The position numbers and the translations under genes are program-made. A stretch of DNA of 24,183 nucleotides from Protostelium mycophagum. Lineage: Eukaryota > Evosea > Variosea > Protosteliida > Protosteliaceae. The notes under the pieces were generated by a model. That model did not search any database. It was not told where the DNA came from and saw only the letters and a program-made list of their open reading frames with translations. The stretch is taken from NCBI GenBank assembly GCA_002081555.1, contig KV920959.1, positions 1 to 24,183 of the forward strand. Reading direction: 5' to 3'. Shown piece by piece: positions 9,994 to 20,298 of this stretch (positions are counted from its first letter, which is position 1; the number at the start of each line of letters is the position of its first letter).

Positions 9994-10445
9994 GGCTATT
10001 GTAGATGATTTGGTGGGAAGGCTACATATTACAATTGTTTTGGGCAGTTGGCTGCAGTAAACAATGGCGTTTTTAAATCATTAGAGGGGTGGTGGGCTGA
10101 CCAAACAAGTGACCGATCTGTCATAGTAAACATTGGTAGGTTGAACATAGTAAATCACAAATTGAAATTTATAGAGTTTCAATATAGAGCAAACTCAAAT
10201 AGAGTTGATCACTACAAGATTGGCTTTTTCACAAGACACAAGAAGAATAGGAAGTTGAGCAATGGTCAAATATGCACCTTTCCTAATTCATGGACACCAG
10301 CGCCACAAGGAGATACTTATAAAAGTAATTGGGAGCTATTATCACAGAGTGGCATATGCATTACAATAAGAAATCCCCTTGACTACATCTATAGTCCCAA
10401 AGGTCCCATGTTTCAAGCTTATGTGTTTAGCAACAATGCCTGCTA
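9994..10445 (+). pseudogene. Partial, broken copy of the secreted nuclease family
   Basis: The open part (10048-10445) begins within the family core: VNNGVFKSLEGWWAD matches INNGPFKAMEDYWAS of the intact gene, followed by VIVNIG against VYVNIG. It ends in a cysteine-bearing C-terminal part (GQICTFPNS against WICRFQNP). Similarity can be followed a little further upstream with about one break. No signal-peptide exon is visible, so it looks like a truncated, decayed copy. It has no intron at the site where the other two copies have one just after VNIG, so it could derive from a processed transcript; this is inference. Confidence 0.5.
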
Positions 10446-10952
10446 ACAAAAATTATGGTTGGAGATATGACATAAACATTATTGAAAAGTTTTGAATTAT
10501 GATTTATAATTAATTGTTTGTTGCTTCAAAAGTTGTGTACTTTGTACTGATATTTATTATCCAGCTATCTTTTATTTCAGATGAATAAAATATGAAATTT
10601 GAGTCTAGCGGGCAATAATCTTTTCTTATAATATTCAAAAAGCAAACATCAGCTTATACTCTTAGTCTGTTAATCTACCTGATGGTGGTGCAAGGGATCA
10701 ACAGAATTTAAAACATATTTTAATGGTTTTCCTGTTTTTTATATGTTTGTGAATTTATCTAAGGACACACTTGTGCTGGTTGCGGGAGGTCCGGTACACC
10801 CGAAATCATTATGGAGAGCGCCAAGCAGGCGTTTCGACTAGCGGTGCTTCCGGCGGCTGGCCGGAACCTCCGGCAGATTTGATCGTTAGAATGAGCCAAG
10901 AGGACTCAAAAAACACTTCACACTGCCTTTTAAACCCAACTAGACCGCCCTT
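10446..10952. other. Intergenic, nothing recognised
   Basis: 3' flanks of the nuclease fragment and of the leftward hydrolase gene. A G+C-richer patch at 10780-10900 has short frames without domain signals. A plus-strand AATAAA lies near 10584. Confidence 0.4.
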
Positions 10953-13212
10953 TTATTTCTGTAAGTCGAGCTTATCCACCAGGATCATTAAGATCTTCAG
11001 AAATTCATCAGGTCTCTCCTCCTGAAAAGTTTAATCCCAAATGAAATTTTTAATGTCAATCTACAACTCACCAGTGGGTAATGTCCTGCCCTTTTGATCT
11101 CAATCGGCCCGTTACCAAAATCTCTGGTCAAACTTCTGGGCAGTGTCTACAACGGTCAGAACAAAACGTCTGTGAAATCTCATCGAAATTTACCTTGTGC
11201 AGGGCGTGCCTCAAGTCAGATAGGAGGGTGTCGTCCATGCCGCAGGCGACAACAGCCTTTTCAATTCCAAAAGGCATCGTCTCGCCCATCAACTTCTCCC
11301 TCACCTGAAATTTTCAACTTGAAGATCCATGTTGAAATTTTGGGAGAATTGTCGATTGATTTTTCTGGAGATTTTACGTACGAATGAAATGATCTATTTA
11401 AATTTCGAGGAAATCCCACCGAATCGTCATATTTGATGAGCCTTGCTTGATGGCCGAAATTATCCGCTCTTTGTGGGCCGATAAACCCCTCAAAAAGTCT
11501 GCAGAACCAAGACTCCCTGTATGCATCAGTCATCCCATCTACAACTCATTCTACACTGTGAGTGGTTTGACCACTATCTGATTTTGGCGTATCTACAACC
11601 AGGATGCATAAGATTAGATCTACAACCAGACGAATTTCGCACCTGTAAGGGTACATCCAGCGCGGGAGCCCTGCCTCCATGAATCTCATTGCAATAAAAC
11701 TGAATGAACATACCTGTCACAGCGTGCGCCAGGCGAAAAATCGCGGCACGTGATTGACTACTCTGTCCCTTGTAAGGCCAAGAAAATCCCACCACGTCCC
11801 TGAAATATTATTTCCAGCGAATTAATAACTATTTTTTTGTAACTATTATCAACAGGAACGTCACAACTGTCTGCTAGTGAAAGGATAATTGAATATTCAC
11901 CTGTGCCTGAGTGTTGGGACCATGTACCTCATCACTGCCCATTCGGGTGTGAAGGTGAATAAAATTCCTGGAAATTTCTCAGCCACCGTCTACAACGAGA
12001 CAGAAGTATCTACCTGTGGATAAAAACCATGTGGCGTACAATAGATATTGATTGAGGGATATCTCTTGGTCAGCACGGGGTGAGAAGAAAGTATTGAAAA
12101 ATAAAATTCCCGAGATCTTTCCCCTCTTGATCCTGGGAAGAGCGACACTCAATAGACACCTGTCAAATGTCATTATTGACTGGGGGTGGTCTGTAATGGT
12201 TGTAGATTGATTCGGTGTTTGTACAGCGAAGCCGTAATCGATCGTCATCTACAATTCAGAAGAAAAATTACCCTCCCCAGTCGTGAGCCATGACAACACA
12301 ATTATCCACGGGAATAATCTATATCTATCAGATAAAATTTTATATTTGATTTAAATCTCTTCAATAATCGAATAATCCATCTACAACGCTCACCGTGTTG
12401 ATCAGCGTTTCGATTGTGTGTGCGTGAAGCTCCACTGAAATCTCCTGTGGATCTAAGATCCTGTCACTCAGTCCATATCCGATCAGATCCAAAGCGATGA
12501 CGTCATGGCCCTCCGCCAAGATTTGAGGTATGATGTCTCTGTACGTGTACGACCAACTGGGATTCTGCATTATTTTCATTGACTTTTCAAAATATTATTG
12601 AATATTTTTAACTTGGAGCGTTGTAGATTTAATCTTCTTTGGATGGATATAGAAGGTCAAGTCAGAACCGAATGGCATTATACCCCATGAAGCAATACGA
12701 TGGTCTTTGCAAAATGTGCCTTCTTCTCGGCTTTGAGGTGATAGTAAGCTGCCCTCGCACCGCAGACCCTGAAATATTGGGCGTTGTAGTTCCAGGCGGG
12801 GATTTGTCCCTCCTTTGGTGGGTGGGTCTGTACGATGACGTGGCTCTTGATCACACGACGTCCATTTAGTTGATCAGCTGCACGTGAAGAAGAGTGCTTG
12901 CGGTGATTGTCAGCAGCAACAACAAGGCGAGCGCGGCCAGATCTTCTTTTGTTAAGATATGTTTAAGAGGTGATCTTGGCCGTAATCATGAAGATCATAC
13001 TTTGTTAGAAGGAGAGGAAAGTTTACGATCATGTCGAGAGAGGCATCTAACACCTGTCTGAAGACATAAAGAGGGATCAAGATTGCCACAGATACCAGAC
13101 GGAAAACGGTGAATGACGTCACATAGGCAAAAATCCTGAAGATCAGCCCCAGTATGCTGTCCAAAAGCAACCTAGCAAGTGTCGTATCGAGTAAGTGATG
13201 ATCATACGCCAT
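10953..13212 (-). CDS. Membrane-anchored haloalkane dehalogenase-like alpha/beta hydrolase
   Basis: Exons placed by phase: 13212-13001, 12974-12884, 12845-12684, 12564-12394, 12318-12272, 12159-12014, 11967-11901, 11799-11714, then 11304-11194, 11146-11072, 11021-10953. One or two exons between about 11700 and 11420 can be joined in two ways. The product is about 450 aa. The first ~100 residues hold hydrophobic helices (LLLDSILGLIFRIFAYVTSF, LAALALLLLLTITASTLLH), so the enzyme domain is probably tethered to a membrane. The domain carries HGNPSWSYTYRD (oxyanion/halide Asn), DLIGYG, HDWGG (nucleophile Asp; the Trp binds halide) and GHYPLEE (catalytic His). HGNP plus HDWGG is typical of haloalkane dehalogenases rather than epoxide hydrolases. 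Substrate unknown. The stop overlaps AATAAA. An in-frame ATG further up (13335) is possible. Introns of 26 and 38 nt are predicted. Confidence 0.85.
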
Positions 13213-13446
13213 TCGTTTTTCAAAGATGTGTGAAGGTGATGGGATCTGATGGATTCCAGAAAATCCGAATGTTTTTCGACATCTTACGTTCATAACGTCA
13301 AGTGCCAGTGTTGACGTCTTTGGACCCAAATTCAAGTCTCACTTAGAAGGTCTTGAATGTGTGAATAATATAAGATAACAAGTGCAGAACAAAAGCCTTT
13401 AAGAACTCAAATGGGATCAAGTGAAAATGGTATACACGTATTTTAT

Positions 13447-15639
13447 TTATATAGATTCACCGACCATTGTAGATACACTCTGGATGGCGTCGATGAACAC
13501 CTTCCCGATGATACCAGTCCCGAATGGCCTGTCCCCCACTACAACCCCTTTGTTCCCGGATATAAATACCTATTTTTATTATTCTTTTCACATTTCAAAT
13601 AATTTTCGAGGTATAAATTTTTGCACAAAATATATATGATAAAATTCATGGAAATTTCACCTCGTACAGCTTGTTATTGTAGCCAAATCCAGATTTGAAT
13701 ATTGGCAGCAAAATGATGAAATGCTTGAACCCCGTCATCTTGGTCTTACACACGAAATTTCGCGTGTCTGTGGGTGAGTTACGCTCATCTACAATGCGTT
13801 TTGCTATGGATTCTTCCCAGCGGTTCACTTGTGATGTCCCTCCTATCACTTGAAACGCTTCCTTGTGGGAAATATCCACCTGAAATTTTAATGAATTTTC
13901 ACATATCGAAGTCAAATATTTTACATGCTGTAAATTCTGTTGATAAGTTTTTTGAATTTTACAGTCCTCGGTTATAAACGCGATGTCAGCGTTAAGAAAC
14001 CGTGAATTCTCTAAGAATAAAATTTAAACTCACAGAATAAATCTCAGAATCATCTGTTATTTTTCCTTTCTCGTATTCTGGTGGGTCAGGGGGTAATTCC
14101 TTTGATTCTATACTTGAAAACGCGTGTTCTAGTAACACTATCAGACTTGATTTACATATTGCAGGATTTGGTCAGATTCCTTCGGTTCTCGGTAATGAAC
14201 ATGTTAGTTACCGAGATTTTTTTCCGTGGTGCGGGGAACCTGACCAAACTCTGCAATATTTTATGTATTCTTCGTGTTTTTATTGCAGATAATGCCAGAG
14301 ATTGTCTTTGCAAAATAAAACGATCTGGTGATATGAACTCACTCCGTAATAATGCGGCGACGAGTTTGTGATTGATTTGTGAGGAAGCGCAGGCCATGAG
14401 TTGTTCGTAGTGGCTCGCGAAATTCCCTTCAACAGATTTCCATTGCATTTCTTTGCGACTACTTCCCGTCGAACCTGCCCGGGTCAATATCACGGATTTA
14501 TTTTGAATTTAGATTTTATTTACTGTGAAAAAAACTTTGGAAGACGTTGAGGCGAAGGGTTGAAGTATCCCACCTGGTTGTGTGGCCAAATTACCAACTT
14601 CGGCGCGATATTGTGAATGTGTCCGAACAGAAAAGCAATGGAAAGGCACGTACATCAACACCGGCTCCCCAATAGCCATCTTTTCTTTCAAATCACTATA
14701 ATCTCTCAGTAAAATCTCACCAAGACAAAAGTGGTTTTCAGTTTAAAAATTAAATTTTCAGACCTGGGGGGAAACCAGAATTTCGATAGCCATCTCGCTA
14801 TCAATGGCTTACAAGTCTCTTTCCTCTGTGTGAAAGGGATGTAGAACTCTGGCACAATAGTACCCTTCCAAACAGTCAGATGATGACAATGTTCAAAACA
14901 CTTACATCGGTTGAATCTACAATTACAAAGTCGTCATCTCGTTTTTCGGTCTCATCGATGACCACCTTAGAAAATAAATCGTCAAAATTATATAAAATTT
15001 AAGTTGAGAAAAAGTCAGTCATTAAAAACATGTGCACCTCTGTGGCAGATGGAAAATCGGCGAGAAAAGGGAGGTCCTCAGTAGAAACCTTCAAGTTCAA
15101 AGGAACGTCAATAAAATCTGCGTTGTCTTCCTGTACGACATCAGTATTTTCATCTTTCGAGTCTCTCACGTTTGGATTGTCCATTTCGACGAGATCGAGC
15201 GATTCAACACCCAGATCAGAGGATAAAAGTGTTCCCTCGTTACATACAGGGCAAGTTATCACGTTAGCATAGACTAGTAATCGTCATTTCACATAATCAA
15301 AGGTTTGTAAATTTCTGCGTCAAGAGAAGCGATGACGATTGATTTCATTTTATCTATGGAGTGGCTTACTCTTTTCATTGGCACATGTTTCGCAGATTGG
15401 ATGTTTACATCGTAAAAGACGTGGATGATGCTGACTACTTTGGCAGTAAACACAATCAGGAAGATTCTATAAGTGTCAATGCAAACGGTAATCAAATTTG
15501 CCGAAATGAAATGGTGTGTTTGTGGAGCTTATAAAAGGCATACTTGAGGTGATGATCTGACTGGAACAGTGGTTACGGCGGAAGGAGTTCGTGTCCTTTC
15601 CGTTTTATACCAATACTTATCCAGGAGTCCGCCCAGCAT
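13447..15639 (-). CDS. RING-finger protein with LIR-like motif
   Basis: Ten exons join with consistent phases: 15639-15544, 15466-15370, 15273-15038, 14965-14906, 14864-14721, 14679-14574, 14474-14343, 14107-14034, 14008-13661, 13569-13447. The product is 471 aa. Residues 37-75 are a C3HC4 RING: CVYC, then CKHPIC..C, then CPVC. This predicts E3 ubiquitin ligase activity. An acidic linker follows and contains DDDFVIV (153-159), which fits the acidic-x-F-x-x-V form of LC3/Atg8-binding motifs. The middle is of unknown type. The C-terminus reads LPIFKSGFGY, LYEVFISGNKG and GDRPFGTGIIGK, close to a pattern I recall from zinc-ribbon proteins (LPxY..Y, V.G..G.v.G.RP). Several introns are 41-91 nt; the 235-nt one contains a foldback element. 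AATAAA follows the stop. Exact family not recognised; exon 5 could contain a retained intron. Confidence 0.8.
14156..14260. mobile_element. 95-bp foldback element in a RING-gene intron, with TSD
   Basis: The element spans 14161-14255. Its inverted ends are GCAGGATTTGGTCAGATTCC and the complement of GCAGAGTTTGGTCAGGTTCC, and an inner hairpin is CTCGGTAA/TTACCGAG. ATATT flanks it on both sides (14156-14160 and 14256-14260). It fills nearly half of a 235-nt intron in a gene whose other introns are 41-96 nt, so it probably lengthened an ordinary short intron. Confidence 0.85.
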
Positions 15640-16299
15640 GCTCTATGTATGAACAAATGACGACTTTTGCCGAATTTCACCAGGAATTGGCTCGTTGTAG
15701 CGTTCAAATATATTATCGTGCTCTGGAACAGTTTTGTACTTGAATCTCAGCCGGTAAATTTTGCGGTAATAACCGTATCCTTACCGCAGAAAAATACAGA
15801 AAATAAAAAGATACAAAACTGAAGCCAGGGCATAATATTTATTCAAAGTATAAATTACTTCTTTAACTCAAACGAATATCAATTCTACTCTATTTTTGGA
15901 CGTATATATATTAATATGCGACTTCAACAAAAGCTCAAAAATTCTCCAGACTAAACTGACACCTCAGACAAGAAGAAGGGACTGGAAAGGCTCAAAAGTC
16001 GTAAGAAAAAAATGACCCATCACCACGATTCTTCCAATATTTTACCACCAGATGGACAAGACAGACATTGGGGTCGTTTATTGTGATTCATACATAATAG
16101 AATAAACCTGGAGGTAATTGCCAATCAATGTTGAACACTAACATCAAATGATCAGAACAGAAAAATCTTTTTTAAATTGTATTTTCAAATTCGTTGTACA
16201 AGTCCGTATACAAGGTGGGTGACGTCATCCTTCTCTTTTTCTACTCTTTTTCTTCCTCCGGCCTCATCACCCCCCCCCTCATATAGGACCTCCATGAGA
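15640..16299. other. Intergenic, upstream of RING gene
   Basis: Contains a perfect hairpin, TTTTGCGGTAA/TTACCGCAGAAAA, at about 15756-15794, whose arms resemble the CGGTAA words of the foldback elements. No gene is supported. A run of nine C lies near 16270, in the 3' flank of the sphingomyelin synthase gene. Confidence 0.5.
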
Positions 16300-17472
16300 T
16301 TACACTGCAAGAGTGGCGCCTGGCCTCCTCTTCTCTGTTATTCTCCTCTTCTTTACGTCATTGAAAAGCCAAGGCTCAAAGCGATCCGAATAGACTGTAA
16401 ATACAAAGGGAATAAAGTAGAAGGCGATCAGCACGTCGATGGTGTAGTGCTTTCTGGCGGCAATGATGAAGAGATACATGGAAATGAGACACATCCACCA
16501 AAGTACTCTTGCCGGGATAGACTTGACATATTTGGTGAAAATGAGCACCGCCGTTGTTGAGTGTAATGAATGTCCACTGAATATAAGATCTCCACAGCCC
16601 ATGGTAGTTGAAAACTTGAAGAAGATCTCGTTGAGTTCCCGGGGTGGATCGTAATATGGGGCACCAGGATGACAATGTATGGCGGGAGATGGTAAGCCGG
16701 TGGAAAGAAAGGAGGCACAGCGGCAGAGATACAGGAAAGAAAACATGAAGAGCAGACGGATGAAGAGTCTTGCTCGCTGTGGATGGAGTGCCATCATCAG
16801 GATCGTACCGATGAAAATGAAGTTGAAGAGGATCTCTGAGAAGACTTTGTACTCTGGTGAAAGTTCTGGCAAGATCATGAAACCGAGATCTCTGAGACGG
16901 GGACCAGAAGAATGGAAATAATACGCCTGAAATAATCAGATCGAGGTGATTAGCCGCTCTACGACGTACCACACGTGTGGACCATCCATGGATTAAGAGA
17001 CAGACCACAAATGTTGCAAGAGCCAGCCACACGTATTTGAGAATTGGGCGCTCTCTTCTCAAAGGATAAAGAGCAAGCCAAATTATAGCCTCTCTGGTTG
17101 TGGCAGTTGGCGGCAAACTGTGAACACGTGAAGTGTAAGTTTTATCTGGAGAAATCAGTGTCTATTATTATATACGTGATTAAAAATTATCACCTTGCTC
17201 TATGTTACGAACATAAAAACGATAGATAGCCAACATCCAGTCTGGGAACAATAGACGTGGTGCTTGAGATTGATTCTTTGCCTCATCGTCCGATGAAGAT
17301 GAAGAAAAATCGTGGACATCAACATCGATTTCGATGTATGGAGTCTTGACGTGGTCTCTATAAATAATATTAGCGCTTCAACTTACATCTATCATCCAAC
17401 CAACCTTCTCATCTTTCCAACTAGATATGGTGGTTTTAATCCTCCATCGTGCATGAATCCATTGTCATTCAT
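16300..17472 (-). CDS. Sphingomyelin synthase family enzyme
   Basis: Four exons, 17472-17405, 17357-17194, 17145-16970 and 16926-16300, give 344 aa; introns are 47, 48 and 43 nt. The family transfers a phosphocholine or phosphoethanolamine head group to ceramide in Golgi, plasma or ER membranes. The catalytic segments are complete: CGDLIFSGHS (His about 255) and HYTIDVLIAFY (His about 296, Asp about 300), forming the His-His-Asp triad of lipid phosphate phosphatase-like enzymes. Upstream lie YLCRCASFLSTGLPSPAIHC, equivalent to the conserved YR-x-TxLP.P..HC block, and a hydrophobic helix at about residues 107-124. No SAM domain is visible at the N-terminus, so this is closer to SMS1/2-type length without SAM than to SAMD8. 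Head-group choice cannot be read from sequence. The first exon uses a GTTGGT donor, the weakest point of the model. Confidence 0.9.
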
Positions 17473-18279
17473 CTTCTTCTAAATGAATCTTGCACACTGG
17501 AAAAGTGTACGGCAAGTCTTTCCTTGAAGAGCGTCCGGAGGCGATGGCGCGCCTTTCTTTCTGTGCAACGAAAACACGATGGCAGTTTGCTCCGAGAAAA
17601 ACCTCCGAAGCTGTGTTCCACCGCAACTCCTCTCGGACGAATTTCGGGCCTCCTGCGAGCCCGAGTATTGCTCACATTCTATTAAAAATGCCCGAGCAAC
17701 CAAGCCAGCAGGGTCAGTATACTTTTGTCCTCTAACATTTTTTATGGAAGGAAAGCTGTCATCACACCCGCGCAAGTGGTGCAGAAAAGATGTTGACATC
17801 GGGGGCATTTCCCCGGTTCCCCTGTGGTTTTTCTTCGATTTAGTTTATACGAAGTTATTACGGTTTATCGATCTTGTACAGCGGGTTTTGTACACCAAGC
17901 GAGAAGTTAAAATTTCCATTTCGAGGAATGCACAAGCGTGAATATTTGGTGAACAACAAATTCGTGCTCGTTGTCGAAACGTACAAGAGTTCAGAATCTG
18001 AGTAGATCCCTTTCAGTTCTGCAAAGTGTGGCAAGCTTGTCCAAGTGTGAGAGGTTAGCAGATATGAAGTATTAATAATGTATGACCATCATGGATGTAC
18101 AGACCATATCACGCACGTGGTGATCTTACCCAGTCACGGTAAGAGTCGGGTTGATCTGGTCTTCCTGTCAGAAAAATAAAAAGTGTGAGTTGAACAGATC
18201 CGATTCGGCAAAATCTGCTATTTTTTCAGGATAGATCTTTCCACCACACAAAAACTTTCACACACACCATACAAGCAGC
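17473..18279. promoter_or_regulatory. Divergent intergenic region between lipid enzyme and channel genes
   Basis: The sphingomyelin synthase gene leaves to the left and the channel gene to the right, so this ~800 bp should hold both promoters. It is G+C-richer than its surroundings around 17500-17830. Frames of 109-120 codons occur on both strands there, but none has a recognisable domain or splice context. A small CTTAC/GTAAG stem lies near 18126. No core promoter motif is certain. Confidence 0.45.
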
Positions 18280-19899
18280 ATGGGTGTAGAGGAGCAACCC
18301 CCTTCGGTCGCGGAAGCATCCAACTCTGAGATTCCTGTTACTGTAATGTCGGACGCGAAGACAGAACAAATGGCGGAAAGAAAGGCGGTAAGAAGATGCA
18401 AATGGTGTGGAGGAATGCTGAGGTCTTTAGGAATTCAAAGAGAGGAAGAAGGCGGATGCTGATATTGATCACGTGATGCATACCCTCCCTATGAGGATAT
18501 ACATGGGTGCCGTGTGGCTGCTCACTCTCGGTGTGATGATCTTCTATGTGAACAAGATCGCCAACCAATACATTTCCAACAAGGTCACACCTTCATCTTC
18601 CATATCCATAGAAGAGGTGCAAAATCTGCCTTTACCTCATGTCGTGGTGAGACTTCTCCATCTTTTTCAACAACATCTCATGTCAATCTGTACATCATTT
18701 TCTTCACTGATTTGTGGTGAGATGCGGAATCTCAGAAACAAATCTCTTTATCGATTCATTGTTTTGACAGAAACACACGGATGTATTTCACTGATGTTTT
18801 TAGATATGCAACTGGAACCAATATCCCGGCCCCGACATTGAGGGCTTAGCAGCGTGTGAATCTTGCAAATTGACACTTGCAAGCTGTCATAACTTCAACG
18901 ACGATACGGACTGCAGCTCATCTTGGTCTTATCTCCCTGTCAACACCTCTGGAGGGTGGTTCAAGTGGGTCACGACAATCTACAACTCCATTTTTTTGCA
19001 TTGTAGAATGCCGCAAATTAAACAACAACACGTGTCGCAACATCTATTTGAACCGTGAAGATTTTTTGGAGCTGACCTATTGCAGCTGCTTTCAGTTCAA
19101 CAACGACCCCCAGAATGTGATGTACAGCAACGGTACAGGGTACTCAGGCTCCTTCGCCACCGTATGGACGATCACCAAGCCCGAACCCAGTACGTTCCCA
19201 GATTTCTTCGAATTTTCCTCAGATAAATTTCGCTGAATTTTCCAGCCATTCCTCCGACTACACGTGCCGGTTTGCAATCCAGCTATTTCTGGGCGGATAA
19301 CAGCACTGTGGACCCGGACCGGATCTATTCGGAGTATCGCTTCGCTCCCTACAATCTTGACACTTTTTACGCCATCACATGGGAGCTCACACAACATACA
19401 GAGGACAACCCACCACCGAGTAAGATTATTATGTCTACAGCGATGTAGACGCCATCCTTCAAATTTTTGACGTTTTTAGATGTGCAAGACACAAACTATT
19501 ACTCCACTGTAAGTTCTTCTGTGAACCTGGTTGTACCTAGTGGCCTCAACCAAAGTGAGATTCTTGTCAGATTAAGACATCCCTCTTCCACATCTCATCA
19601 TTTACTGTCGATCTTTGTGATCTGACCTCTTTTCAGGTTACGTCGGTGTTTCTTTCGCATTTGAAACACGAAACCAACAGATCAACCTGTATTTCACTTC
19701 TTACTCTCTCGAGAATTTCTGGGGAGATTTTGCGTGAGTTCTTCGATATACAACGATGCAAAGACTGACCTGATCTAGCGGTATGATCGGTACATTGATG
19801 GGTTTGGATGTGATCAAGGTCGCTGCTGGAATTCCCATCACATGGCTCGCCTTCCAAATGAGAACACTTGTCCCCGTCTCAGACCATTTCAACGGATAA
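18280..19899 (+). CDS. DEG/ENaC-like ion channel subunit (short, divergent)
   Basis: Exons 18280-18387, 18431-18646, 18804 to about 18964, 19007-19189, 19246-19419, 19480-19554, 19637-19733 and 19779-19899 code for about 345 aa. The cytoplasmic N-terminus leads into TM1 at about residues 59-77 (IYMGAVWLLTLGVMIFYVN). LPLPHVV|ICNWNQYPG follows across an intron and matches the FPAVTICN block after TM1 in this family. A cysteine-rich extracellular part follows (ESCKLTLASC, TYCSC). TM2 begins DFAGMIGTLMGLDVIKV, position for position like DIGGQMGLFIGAS of acid-sensing channels, but with GLD in place of the GAS selectivity motif. The ectodomain is shorter than usual (about 230 against 350+ residues). 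Exons 3 and 4 do not join in frame with any GT-AG pair I can find, so an unusual splice or an assembly indel is likely there. Confidence 0.65.
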
Positions 19900-20298
19900 A
19901 ATTGTTTATTTCTGAGCCTTATGTCTGTTATTATTTGAAGCAGAAAGAACAACAAAATCAAAACAACAAAGGATTCTTGTGGCTTTTAGAAGGCTTTGAA
20001 AACCGAAAGAAGTTCTGAACCCAACGCGATAACTCCAAACGAAGGCCGAAGTCGGCGGTTGAATGTCACAGACTTTGTCACCACGTGGTCTGAGTCGACA
20101 TCTGGTGGTCGACATTTTTTTCCAGTTCGCAAGGGACCACTTTTCCAGCCGTCCACACGTGTGAGTCACATGAAGATCACATATTCTTAATCATGATCTT
20201 CTCAATCAATTCAAGACACTAAATGTTTCAGAAGAGACACACGAGAAGTCAAATACCTAATCGCTATCGAACCTCTGTAATTCTTTCCTCTTGACGAT
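19900..20298. other. Intergenic between two rightward genes
   Basis: Holds the 3' flank of the channel gene and the promoter side of the coiled-coil gene. Short frames on both strands have no domain signal. No repeat seen. Confidence 0.4.

Noticed and set aside
14081-14371. 96-codon plus-strand frame across the RING-gene intron
   Set aside because: It lies over the foldback element and an antisense exon and has no domain or splice support.
16376-17116. 246-codon minus-strand frame overlapping the sphingomyelin synthase gene
   Set aside because: Its first part coincides with the start of exon 3, but it then reads through the intron and continues out of frame with the catalytic motifs, so it is a read-through shadow.
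17846-17858. TATACGAAGTTAT, identical to one 13-bp arm of loxP
   Set aside because: There is no spacer and no inverted partner arm next to it, and no vector sequence around it. A chance match is the simplest reading, though cloning-vector residue could be excluded by a vector screen.
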